This document shows, in pieces, positions 1-7,598 of a DNA stretch of 64,000 bases (its first letter is position 1; each line of letters opens with the position of its first letter). The stretch comes from Flavobacteriaceae bacterium CG2_30_31_66 (lineage in GTDB: Bacteria > Bacteroidota > Bacteroidia > Flavobacteriales > Flavobacteriaceae): positions 1 to 64,000 of the forward strand of contig MNYM01000010.1 of assembly GCA_001873065.1 (NCBI GenBank), read 5' to 3'. The notes below the pieces were generated by a model. That model was not told where the DNA came from. It saw only the letters and a program-made list of their open reading frames with translations, and did no database searches. Made by a program: the position numbers and the translations under genes.

Positions 1-1350
1 AAATTTACGAAAGTAACCTATTCTTATTACCAACAATTAAATGGTTATGAGTATTTAAAATCATTGGGAATTGGTTATCATTTTTACCAAGGAAGATATT
101 TTAAGAAGAATCCGGAAACAGGAATTTCCGCTTTGGCAGAAATCGTAGACGAAAACCAAAAAACGATTATTCATATACCAAGCGTAAACTCTGCAGAGTC
201 TTCAAAAGAAAAATATGAAGAAGTAAATCATATTATTGATGTTTTGGGCGAAATGGAATATCAAGATGAAGAAACAGGTGTTTTACACATTAAAAGCCAC
301 AAAACAGGCAAAACTTTAAAAGTTGCCGATTTAGTAAATGACAACCCTAAATCAAGAGATAAAATAAGTGCTTATCTACGTGAAGTAAAATCGGTAGATG
401 ATATTGATATAATTATTGCTTTAGGAATGGCAAAAGAAGGTTTTGATTGGCCCTATTGCCAACACGCTTTAACCATAGGTTACAGAGGTTCACTAACTGA
501 AATTATTCAAATTATTGGCAGAGCTACACGAGACAGCAACAATAAAATTCACGCACAATTTACCAACCTAATTGCTCAACCTGACGCACAAGATGAAGAT
601 GTAAAGCTTTCTGTAAACAATATGCTAAAAGCTATTACCGCATCTCTGCTTATGGAACAAGTTTTAGCCCCAAACTTCAAATTCAAACTTAAAAAAGATG
701 AAGATGATGAAGACGAAGAAGATGATGACAAAACTATTAAAATTAGAGGTTTTAAGTTGCCAACTTCACAAAGAGCCAAAGACATAATTGAGACCGATTT
801 GAATGACCTAAAAGCAAAATTATTGCAAAATCCGCAGATGCTTAAAGCTATGCCGGGCAATATTGAGCCGGAGGTTATTAATACGGTTTTAATTCCTAAA
901 ATCATCCGAGAAATTTATCCTGATTTAAGTGATGATGATGTAGAAGCAGTTAGACAACACGTAGTAGTCGATTCTGTAATAAAAAACAGTACGATTGAAG
1001 AACAAGGCAACAAGAAGTTTATAAGAATGGCAGGCAGTTTTGTAAACATTGATGATATTCACATTGACCTGATTGATAGAATAAATCCGTTTCAAAAAGC
1101 ATTTGAAATTTTATCAAAATCGGTTACAACTCAAGTATTAAAACTAATTGACGAGCATATTCAATCTACCAAATTTGAAATGACCGAAGATGAAGCGATT
1201 TTGTTATGGCCAAAAATAAAAGAATGGGTAAAAAACAACAATGGAGAGCAACCAAACATTCAAGCATTTGATCACAAAGAAAAAAGAATGGCGGAAGCAA
1301 TCCTGTTTTTAAGAGAGTTAAAACGTAAAAAAACACTTGCAAATGGCTAA
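1..1350 (+). CDS. Superfamily 2 DEAD/DEAH-type helicase, 3' part (5' end outside window)
   Basis: The frame is open from base 1, so this is the last 449 codons of a longer gene; the TTG at 64 is just a codon inside it. The visible part is the C-terminal RecA-like lobe and tail. Around nt 418-540 it carries the motif V/VI region, with AKEGFDWP followed by QIIGRATRD, in which Q, G and two R fit the superfamily 2 ATP-binding arginine-finger motif. An unusual run of Asp/Glu (nt about 690-735) follows, then a long helical tail. The stop overlaps the next gene by 8 bp, so the two are probably translated together. It is likely an ATP-dependent nucleic-acid translocase working with the downstream nuclease, possibly in defence. 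The Walker A and B motifs lie upstream of the window and cannot be checked. Confidence 0.8.
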   Translation, partial: KFTKVTYSYYQQLNGYEYLKSLGIGYHFYQGRYFKKNPETGISALAEIVDENQKTIIHIPSVNSAESSKEKYEEVNHIIDVLGEMEYQDEETGVLHIKSHKTGKTLKVADLVNDNPKSRDKISAYLREVKSVDDIDIIIALGMAKEGFDWPYCQHALTIGYRGSLTEIIQIIGRATRDSNNKIHAQFTNLIAQPDAQDEDVKLSVNNMLKAITASLLMEQVLAPNFKFKLKKDEDDEDEEDDDKTIKIRGFKLPTSQRAKDIIETDLNDLKAKLLQNPQMLKAMPGNIEPEVINTVLIPKIIREIYPDLSDDDVEAVRQHVVVDSVIKNSTIEEQGNKKFIRMAGSFVNIDDIHIDLIDRINPFQKAFEILSKSVTTQVLKLIDEHIQSTKFEMTEDEAILLWPKIKEWVKNNNGEQPNIQAFDHKEKRMAEAILFLRELKRKKTLANG

Positions 1351-2548
1351 GAAACTAACAATAGACGACATTTTTGATGATGATGATTTTGGATTATTAG
1401 ATTCAAAAGCCAAAACTTCCAATCTGAAAACAGATGAAGATAGGCTTGTTGATTCGTTTGAAGAGATAAACGCTTTCTTCGATAAAAATAAAAGAGAGCC
1501 AACAAAATCGAGTATGTCTGAATACGGTTTGCTTGCAAAACTGAAAAACTTTAGAGAAAATGAAGCTCAAAAGAAAGTTCTAAAACCATTTGACAGACAC
1601 AACCTTTTGGGTTATGTAGAAATGGAAAAACAAACTATTGATGACATTTTAAATGATGATGATTTAGGCTTATTGGATGCTGATAATGATTTAGATATTT
1701 TTAAGTTCAAACATACGCCTAGACCTGAAGATAGAGCTGAGGCAGATTTTGTTGCCCAACGAAAGCCAATGAAAGAAAAGGAATTTGAGAAATATGAAGT
1801 AATGTTTCAAAAAGTCCATAAAGAAATTAAAGAAGGGAAAAGGAAAATTTTACCCTTTACAAACATTGAAAAAAACCTTCACGTTGGCGACTTTTATATA
1901 ATGGATGGTTTACTGCTCTATTTGGAATCAGCGAATTTGAAAAAAGAAGAATGGGAGCAAAAATCAGGGAACAGAGTGAGAATTGAAGGTAGAACAAGAA
2001 CCATTTTTGAGAATGGAACTTTCAGTAATATGCTTTATCGGTCATTAGGTAAACAAATCCAAAAAAACGGAAAATTGATTACCAATACGTATGAGAAAAT
2101 CGAACAAGATTTGTTTGTCAATACGGGACTTGTAAAAGAAGAAGATATTCAATCAGGTTGGATTTATGTATTGAAATCAAAATCAACTAACTCACAAATT
2201 GTGAATATTAAAGACTTATACAAAGTTGGTTTTGCTAGTAATTCCGTAGATGAAAGAATAAAAAATGCTCGACACGAAGCGACCTATCTGTTTGCAGACG
2301 TTCAAAAAGTTGCGACATATAAAGTTTATAACAGAAATGCCGACAAATTAGAAAGTCTTTTACATCGGTTTTTCGCTAATGCTTGTTTAGACATTGACTT
2401 GTTTAATGACAAAGGACAAAGACTAAATCCGAGAGAATGGTTTGTAGTTCCTTTTGACGTAATCGAAGAAACAATTCAATTGATTTTAAATGAAAATATC
2501 GTGAACTACGAATATGACCCTTCGACAAAAAAAGTTAAATTGAAATAG
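1343..2548 (+). CDS. GIY-YIG / T5orf172-like nuclease with duplicated acidic N-terminal motif
   Basis: A 401-residue protein. ATG at 1343 (ATGGCTAA overlapping the helicase stop) is preferred over the in-frame TTG at 1337. The C-terminal domain, about residues 272-375, has GWIYVLKS, then LYKVGFAS, an Arg in DERIKNAR, and REWFVVP. This is the order of GIY-YIG nucleases of the T5orf172 type, with Tyr, Arg and Glu as likely catalytic residues. The N-terminal 150 residues are acidic and contain one motif twice: TIDDIFDDDDFGLLD at 6-20 and TIDDILNDDDLGLLD at 98-112. The second copy follows Met94 (ATG at 1622), so an internal start is possible. Pairing with a helicase suggests a helicase-nuclease module, perhaps anti-phage; that role is inference. 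Confidence 0.75.
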   Translation: MAKKLTIDDIFDDDDFGLLDSKAKTSNLKTDEDRLVDSFEEINAFFDKNKREPTKSSMSEYGLLAKLKNFRENEAQKKVLKPFDRHNLLGYVEMEKQTIDDILNDDDLGLLDADNDLDIFKFKHTPRPEDRAEADFVAQRKPMKEKEFEKYEVMFQKVHKEIKEGKRKILPFTNIEKNLHVGDFYIMDGLLLYLESANLKKEEWEQKSGNRVRIEGRTRTIFENGTFSNMLYRSLGKQIQKNGKLITNTYEKIEQDLFVNTGLVKEEDIQSGWIYVLKSKSTNSQIVNIKDLYKVGFASNSVDERIKNARHEATYLFADVQKVATYKVYNRNADKLESLLHRFFANACLDIDLFNDKGQRLNPREWFVVPFDVIEETIQLILNENIVNYEYDPSTKKVKLK

Positions 2549-3148
2549 AATAATTCTAAAGGATAGCACACATTTGAAATCCGTTCCAATACTAAGTATC
2601 AAACCATAAATTAATCACATTCACCATACTTCTGTGAAACAAAAAAAAGAAACTGAAAGAAGATTATTATTTTAGCTTTGCAAAAAATAGTGTCTTCAAA
2701 TCTGTGCTATCGGACATTCGCAGGTTATTTTTGATTCGTTTTTACTCATTTTTAGATTTGTGTGAAATACTTTATTTTCAAAAGTAAATGTAATAAAAAG
2801 AAGTTTTGATTTTGTTTTTATTATCCTTTTCAACCCTTGTTCGCAACCCAGTACTTAATATTATCTTAATTTTATTATTTAAAAATATCCTTAATTTTGA
2901 AAAGACAAATTTGTATTGTTATATTTAAAAATAATTTCACAATATTTATGAGCGTTATTTCAAATTTATTATGAATATATTTGATTTTTATATTCATTTT
3001 TACAAAAATTTCAATTAAAAGAAAACATTTAATACTTTATGGCTTTATTCTAGATTACTCAAAGAAGAGAAAAAAATGACCCTAAGAAAGTACATTGAAA
3101 AAATAAAAAACGTATCATAAATTTCAAATACTAATCAATACAATCAAA
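2549..3148. other. AT-rich 600-bp gap with one long inverted repeat
   Basis: No convincing gene was found. The only structure noticed is a 17-bp inverted repeat, 2562-2578 against 2695-2711, annotated separately. Poly-A/T stretches dominate from 2860 onward. The start of the sulfatase mRNA probably lies in the last part, but no clear -7/-33 pair is visible. Confidence 0.5.
2562..2711. repeat. Inverted repeat pair, 17 bp, 116-bp spacer
   Basis: The left arm GATAGCACACATTTGAA (2562-2578) is the reverse complement of TTCAAATCTGTGCTATC (2695-2711) apart from one base. The arms sit just after the nuclease gene. They could be the ends of a very small non-autonomous element or a recombination scar. 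No target duplication was recognised. Confidence 0.6.
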
Positions 3149-4702
3149 ATGAAAAAAATTATTGGAACACTATTTTTACTAACAATTTTATCTTGTAATT
3201 CATCTAAAAACAAACCAAAAGAGGAAAATTTAAATGAAATTAAAAAACCCAATATTGTCATCATTTATTTAGACGATTTAGGATATGGAGATTTAAGTTC
3301 TTATGGCGCAACAGAATTGCAAACGCCAAATATTGATGCGCTTGCCAATGGTGGAATTAAGTTCACAAATGGCTATGCAACTTCTGCAACTTGCACCCCA
3401 AGCAGGTATGGTATGCTCACAGGAATGTATCCTTGGAGAAATAAAAATGCCAAAATTCTGCCAGGGACTGCGCCTTTATTAATCAAGACCGAACAACAAA
3501 CATTGCCAAAATTGCTGAAAAATAATGGATATCAAACAGCTATCGTTGGCAAATGGCATTTGGGTTTAGGAACCGGAGTTGTGGATTGGAATCAGCATAT
3601 TTCTCCTGGACCTAATGAAGTGGGTTTTGATGAAGCATATATTATGGCAGCCACACAAGACAGGGTGCCAACTGTTTATATCAACAATGGAAATGTTGTA
3701 GGGCTTGATAAAAATGATCCTATCGAAGTCAATTATTTTGAAAATTTTGAAGGAGAACCAACGGCCATTTCCAATCCTGAAATGGTAACCATGAAATGGC
3801 ATCATGGTCATAATCAAAGCATTGTAAACGGTATTCCAAGAATTGGGTATATGAAAGGTGGAAAAGCAGCCAAATGGATTGATACTGATATGGCTGATCA
3901 TTTTCTAGAAAAAACGCAACAATATGTAAAATCTCACAAAGAAAAACCCTTCTTTTTATATTATGCACTGCAACAGCCTCATGTACCAAGAACACCACAT
4001 CCAAGATTTGTAGGAAAATCAGGAATGGGACCAAGAGGAGATGTTATTTTACAAGCTGATTGGATTATTGGTGAATTTATAAAAACCCTAAAAGATGAAG
4101 GTATTTTAGAGAATACTTTGGTGATTTTTACTAGTGATAATGGGGGTGTATTAAATGACGGATATTATGATGACGCTATTGAAAAAATTGGAAAACACAA
4201 ACCAAATGGCGAATTCAAAGGAGGTAAATATAGCATTTTTGAAGGAGGAACAAGAGTGCCATTTATTACTTACTGGAAAGGAAAAATAGCCCCTCAAGTT
4301 TCTGATGCCATTGTGTGTCAAATAGATTTATTAGCGTCTATTGCTCAATTAATTGGAACAAAAGAAACCTCAACAGACAGCGAAAATATCTTGGATGTTT
4401 TCTTAGGAACTTCTCAAAAAGGTAGAGACCATTTGATTATTGAAGCTACAGGAAAAACGGCTTTAAGAAGTGGTGATTGGTTATACATTCCTGCGTATGA
4501 AGGCAAAAACTTTCGTGAAGAAGTAGGTATTGAAGTGGGAAATTTCCCTTATGAACAATTATACAACCTTAATGATGATAGAAAGCAACAATACAATTTA
4601 GCAAATTCCAATCCCGAAAAACGAATAGAAATGAAACAACTTTTCGAAAAATTAAGAGGAAAAGACTACACTGTTGGCGTGAAAGAAGTGACGTTTGAAT
4701 AA
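3149..4702 (+). CDS. Sulfatase lipoprotein (arylsulfatase A-like, family S1)
   Basis: A 517-residue protein that probably removes sulfate esters from a glycan at the outer face or in the periplasm. It starts with a lipoprotein signal (hydrophobic stretch, then TILSC with Cys16 as the lipidated residue). The metal-binding LDDLG (Asp42, Asp43) follows. The sulfatase signature CTPSR at 82-86 contains Cys82, expected to be oxidised to formylglycine. A TSDNGG metal motif lies further on, and the length is normal for the family. Cys-type sulfatases need a formylglycine-generating enzyme, and none with catalytic cysteines is in this window: GldK has that fold but not those residues. No polysaccharide-utilisation partners such as SusC/SusD lie beside it. 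Substrate unknown. Confidence 0.93.
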   Translation: MKKIIGTLFLLTILSCNSSKNKPKEENLNEIKKPNIVIIYLDDLGYGDLSSYGATELQTPNIDALANGGIKFTNGYATSATCTPSRYGMLTGMYPWRNKNAKILPGTAPLLIKTEQQTLPKLLKNNGYQTAIVGKWHLGLGTGVVDWNQHISPGPNEVGFDEAYIMAATQDRVPTVYINNGNVVGLDKNDPIEVNYFENFEGEPTAISNPEMVTMKWHHGHNQSIVNGIPRIGYMKGGKAAKWIDTDMADHFLEKTQQYVKSHKEKPFFLYYALQQPHVPRTPHPRFVGKSGMGPRGDVILQADWIIGEFIKTLKDEGILENTLVIFTSDNGGVLNDGYYDDAIEKIGKHKPNGEFKGGKYSIFEGGTRVPFITYWKGKIAPQVSDAIVCQIDLLASIAQLIGTKETSTDSENILDVFLGTSQKGRDHLIIEATGKTALRSGDWLYIPAYEGKNFREEVGIEVGNFPYEQLYNLNDDRKQQYNLANSNPEKRIEMKQLFEKLRGKDYTVGVKEVTFE

Positions 4703-5009
4703 CTTATTTTTCAAGCATCAACTACAAAAATAATTTAGAATCTAAGTTTTATACACGTTTTATTTGTGTTGGCTTAGGTTCTATTATCAATTCTTATAAT
4801 CAGTTATTTTAAACACAATTGGCTTGTTCCATGTATTGTTTACAAGATAGGTGTTCTATAGGTTTTGAAGAAAAACGAATGAGGCTATGGCAAGTAGCGG
4901 ATTGCGTGGTATTTAGCTGTCAACCAACACGAATGATTGTGCGGGAAACCAAGCTTAAATTACGTTTCCAAACCCGCTATTTGTTATAGCCTTTGTTATG
5001 TGGCGTTTT
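4703..5009. other. Intergenic gap, no gene seen apart from a palindrome
   Basis: No coding signal was found between the sulfatase and the small gene on the minus strand. The right-hand half contains the imperfect inverted repeat described separately, and is visibly richer in G and C than its surroundings. Confidence 0.5.
4883..4991. repeat. Imperfect inverted repeat, 21-nt arms
   Basis: The left arm at 4883-4903 (GGCTATGGCAAGTAGCGG plus ATT) pairs with the right arm at 4971-4991; 17 of 21 positions match. The 67-bp interior is comparatively GC-rich and could itself fold. It sits immediately downstream of the two-gene Abi-like unit. It could be a transcription terminator, a REP-like element or a cassette recombination site; the sequence alone does not decide. 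Confidence 0.55.
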
Positions 5010-5249
5010 TTATAGTCCTTTAAGTTTTTTAAATTTTGCAATGTTTGAATTGTACTCGTCATTCAGTTCTTGAATTCTGTCTTTGTCTGATTGAGGCAAG
5101 TCTTGGTCTTTTGATAAACAGTCTTTAATTTTTTCTGTGAAACCGTCCAATTCTCTGCAAACCTTTGCTAAATTGTCATTGATGACTGCCTCTGCTTGTT
5201 TTTTAAAAATTTCTTCAAGCTGCTGTGCTAAATTTTCTCTGTAACCCAT
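5010..5249 (-). CDS. Small charged helical protein, unknown function
   Basis: A 79-residue protein beginning MGYRENLAQQLEEIFKKQ. It is rich in Glu, Lys, Gln and Asp with regularly spaced Leu/Ile/Phe, so it is probably all alpha-helical or coiled coil. There is no signal peptide, no cysteine pattern and no recognised motif (one Cys only). It begins 6 bp after the stop of the Abi-like gene on the same strand, so the two form an operon. It may be a partner or antidote of that protein; this rests only on position and size. Confidence 0.7.
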   Translation of the reverse strand: MGYRENLAQQLEEIFKKQAEAVINDNLAKVCRELDGFTEKIKDCLSKDQDLPQSDKDRIQELNDEYNSNIAKFKKLKGL

Positions 5250-5255
5250 AATTTG

Positions 5256-5930
5256 TTATTTTAGACGTTGTTTTAAATATTGAATTGAAATTGCTGAAAA
5301 GTTGAGAAAGTATTCTGCGTCTGCTTTATTTATGTTTTGTTCAACTGTTCCTCCGTGTCTTACAAAGTCTTTATTGCTTACAAGACCATACATTTGACTA
5401 ATTAGTTTTTTAATATCCGTGTCAATGTCAGCCGATTTAATTGCCTTCCCTAAAGTTTCACCTGGTTGACCCAATAAGATTTGTAAAGTACTTTCTATTG
5501 AATTTGTTGCTTCTTTTATACAATTTTCAAAGTCAGGTTCGGCAGCAAGTAGAAAATTTTTCGCTTTTAACCATTGTCGTCTAATGGGAGATAGTTCGTC
5601 CACAAGCATTTCATTCGCCTTCATCCATTCTTTTGGCTCAGGTTCTTGTCTTATCTTTCTTTCTATATCAATTGCAATATCTCCATAAATTTCATTTACA
5701 AAGGAACGTCTTTCAGCATAGGTTGAATACCGCAATTTACAAACGCCCCAAAATTCTTCTAATGTCTTAAACTTGTTAGGATTATCATAACCTAATTTCT
5801 CGAGATTGATTAATGTGTCAATATACACCGACTTGTATTCTTTAGGTTGTTCATCAGTTCTGCCGTTTGTCACATATGCAACCATTAATCCTTGAAGTCG
5901 TTCAATATTTTGTAGTGTTTCCTTTAGCAT
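5256..5930 (-). CDS. Abortive-infection-like protein (Abi C-terminal-like domain)
   Basis: ATG at 5930 gives 224 residues; an in-frame GTG at 5960 would add ten, but GTG starts are less common here. The N-terminal half (about 1-120) is a charged helical region without recognised motifs. The C-terminal third, with EATNSIESTLQILLG, a KLISQMYGLVSNKDFVRHGG segment and a final helix, resembles Abi C-terminal domains, where a conserved R/HG motif sits between helices. HEPN-like folds look similar. Its function is most likely phage-triggered growth arrest, but family assignment from motif alone is uncertain. It heads an operon with the small helical gene, and the unit sits among other accessory genes. 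Confidence 0.6.
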   Translation of the reverse strand: MLKETLQNIERLQGLMVAYVTNGRTDEQPKEYKSVYIDTLINLEKLGYDNPNKFKTLEEFWGVCKLRYSTYAERRSFVNEIYGDIAIDIERKIRQEPEPKEWMKANEMLVDELSPIRRQWLKAKNFLLAAEPDFENCIKEATNSIESTLQILLGQPGETLGKAIKSADIDTDIKKLISQMYGLVSNKDFVRHGGTVEQNINKADAEYFLNFSAISIQYLKQRLK

Positions 5931-6018
5931 AATTGTTGGTTGTTTTTTAAAATGCCACACAACTAGTTAATATACGCAAGTTTATGTAACTTTTTTTCAC
6001 AATTTACTACCTCCCAAA

Positions 6019-6289
6019 TATACCCAAAAACCAAATCTACTCCCATAAAAATCTTAAAAATGTGCTATAACAATACATTTATATAAAAATTAATTCGAAA
6101 AATCTTTCCAAAACTCAAGGAAGGTAGTAGAAAATACTTCGGAGGTGGTGCAACTTAAAAAGTTGGTGGTGGAAAATGCTCGGAAGGTATTGGAAAATGC
6201 ATTGTTGGTGATGGAAAACGCAAAGATGGCTGTGGAAAATGACTTTTAGGTGGTGTAAATGGGTTTTCAGGTGGCAGTTTTTGGGTATA
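6019..6289. repeat. 13-bp perfect inverted repeat enclosing the minisatellite
   Basis: TATACCCAAAAAC at 6019-6031 is the exact reverse complement of GTTTTTGGGTATA at 6277-6289. The tandem repeat lies between the arms, so the whole block behaves as one bounded unit and may be a recurring intergenic element. Confidence 0.65.
6121..6269 (+). repeat. Degenerate tandem repeat, 21-22 bp unit, about 7 copies
   Basis: Units start near 6121, 6143, 6164, 6184, 6205, 6226 and 6248, with a consensus like AGGTGGTGGAAAATGCTT. Because the unit is a multiple of three, one frame is open from 6094 to a TAG at 6247. It reads as seven-residue repeats of the type V-x-E-N-A-x-x, as in a coiled coil. No start codon precedes it in that frame (a stop is at 6091). 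It is either a non-coding minisatellite or the remnant of a gene for a heptad-repeat protein. Confidence 0.75.
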
Positions 6290-6422
6290 GGGTGCCTGTT
6301 TTAAAAAAGGGGAGGTTTATTTCGGTCAGTCAGTATACTCAACGAAGTCAAAAAGTCAAAAAATGGTTTTGATTTGCTAAAATCTCTTGTTTGCTTTACA
6401 AATTTAAAAGAATCAGCATCAA

Positions 6423-6458
6423 AAAACCCTGAACGAAAACAACATCGTTCAGGGTTTT
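6423..6458 (-). terminator. Rho-independent terminator downstream of galE
   Basis: A 14-bp perfect stem, AAAACCCTGAACGA with TCGTTCAGGGTTTT, and an 8-nt loop. Read on the minus strand it ends in a run of T. It lies about 100 bp beyond the galE stop. Confidence 0.85.
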
Positions 6459-6562
6459 ATAGGCACTTCAAATTTTGTGAGGTTTTTTTGATTCACTTTT
6501 CGTTTTTCGCTTTAAGTTCCTTGTTAAAAGTCATTAAAAAAACAAAAAACCATCAACCAAAA

Positions 6563-7573
6563 CTATCCCTGTTTCAACTGCCATTTCCAAGCAGATTCTA
6601 ATGCTTCTTCAAGGGTTTTTTCAGTTTTCCAGTTTAGTTCTTGATTTGCAATAGTAGTATCAGCAAAAGCGGCAGTAACATCACCTTCACGTCTTGCCAC
6701 AATTTTATAATTCAGTTTTAGATTGTTCACTTTTTCGAAAGTATTGATGACTTCCAACACCGAACTTCCTTTTCCTGTTCCAATATTGAAATATTCAAAA
6801 GAAGCTTTGTTTCTTTTTTCCATCAAACGTTTTAGAGCAGCAATGTGTGCTTTTGCCAAGTCAACTACGTGAATATAATCCCTAACTGCGGTCCCATCAA
6901 TGGTTGGATAATCATCTCCAAAAACAGACAATTCCTTGCGAATTCCTGCAGCAGTTTGTGTGATAAAAGGAATTAAGTTTTGAGGAACTCCCAATGGCAA
7001 TTCACCAATTTTAACTGTTGGATGGGCTCCAATTGGATTGAAATAACGCAAAGCGATTGCATTGATTTTATGTGCATTACTAGTGTCTCTAATGATTTCT
7101 TCGCCAATTTGTTTAGTATTTCCATACACAGATTCTGCTGCTTTTACAGGCGCTTTTTCAGTAATTGGCAATTCGTCTGCTTGACCATAAACTGTACAAG
7201 AAGAAGAGAAAATAAAGTTATCTAAATTACGATCTCTCATTTCTTGTAGCAAATAAATCAACGAACTTAGATTGTTTTCATAATATTCTAAAGGTTTTCC
7301 CATACTTTCACCCACAGCTTTAAAAGCAGCAAAATGTATGATTCCATCAATTTTATGAGTATCAAAAAGAGTTTTTAAATCTTCTTTTTTTCGAGTATCC
7401 ATTTGATGAAATTCAGGTTTCTTTCCTGTAATTTCTGTAATACTGTCTAAAACTGAAAGAGTGGTATTTGATAAATCATCAATAATGACTACTTCAAAAC
7501 CTTCGTTTTGTAATTCTACCACTGTGTGAGACCCAATGAATCCCAAGCCTCCTGTTACTAAAATTTTTTTCAT
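6563..7573 (-). CDS. galE: UDP-glucose 4-epimerase
   Basis: A 336-residue cytosolic NAD-dependent enzyme that interconverts UDP-glucose and UDP-galactose for surface polysaccharide synthesis. The N-terminal Rossmann motif TGGLGFIG (7-14) binds NAD. The catalytic triad is visible as Ser124-126 and the YGNTK motif with Tyr150 and Lys154. The C-terminal part contains GTGKGSSVLEVI, typical of the sugar-nucleotide-binding half. Length is normal for the family. It lies 25 bp downstream of the aminotransferase gene on the same strand, so the two probably share a transcript for nucleotide-sugar metabolism, ending at the hairpin at 6423-6458. Confidence 0.96.
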   Translation of the reverse strand: MKKILVTGGLGFIGSHTVVELQNEGFEVVIIDDLSNTTLSVLDSITEITGKKPEFHQMDTRKKEDLKTLFDTHKIDGIIHFAAFKAVGESMGKPLEYYENNLSSLIYLLQEMRDRNLDNFIFSSSCTVYGQADELPITEKAPVKAAESVYGNTKQIGEEIIRDTSNAHKINAIALRYFNPIGAHPTVKIGELPLGVPQNLIPFITQTAAGIRKELSVFGDDYPTIDGTAVRDYIHVVDLAKAHIAALKRLMEKRNKASFEYFNIGTGKGSSVLEVINTFEKVNNLKLNYKIVARREGDVTAAFADTTIANQELNWKTEKTLEEALESAWKWQLKQG

Positions 7574-7598
7574 TTGATTTGGTTGATTGTTTATAAAT

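Larger units (their letters stand above)
5961..6562. other. Intergenic gap with minisatellite and terminator
   Basis: There is no intact gene. The region holds a 13-bp inverted repeat (6019-6031 with 6277-6289) framing a 21-bp degenerate tandem repeat, and then a strong hairpin terminator; each is listed separately. The rest is AT-rich and shows no coding signal I trust. Confidence 0.6.

Noticed and set aside
576..905. Minus-strand ORF of 109 codons inside the helicase gene, with a serine run
   Set aside because: The serine run is the complement of the Asp/Glu codons of the helicase. The plus-strand frame has real family motifs, so this is a shadow.
4883..4991. Palindrome as an integron attC site
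   Set aside because: The arms do not show clear core sites in the expected places, and no integrase is in view. Kept only as an inverted repeat.
6374..6601. Plus-strand ORF of 75 codons across the galE terminator
   Set aside because: It runs through a strong hairpin terminator and into the antisense of the galE end; composition is not protein-like.
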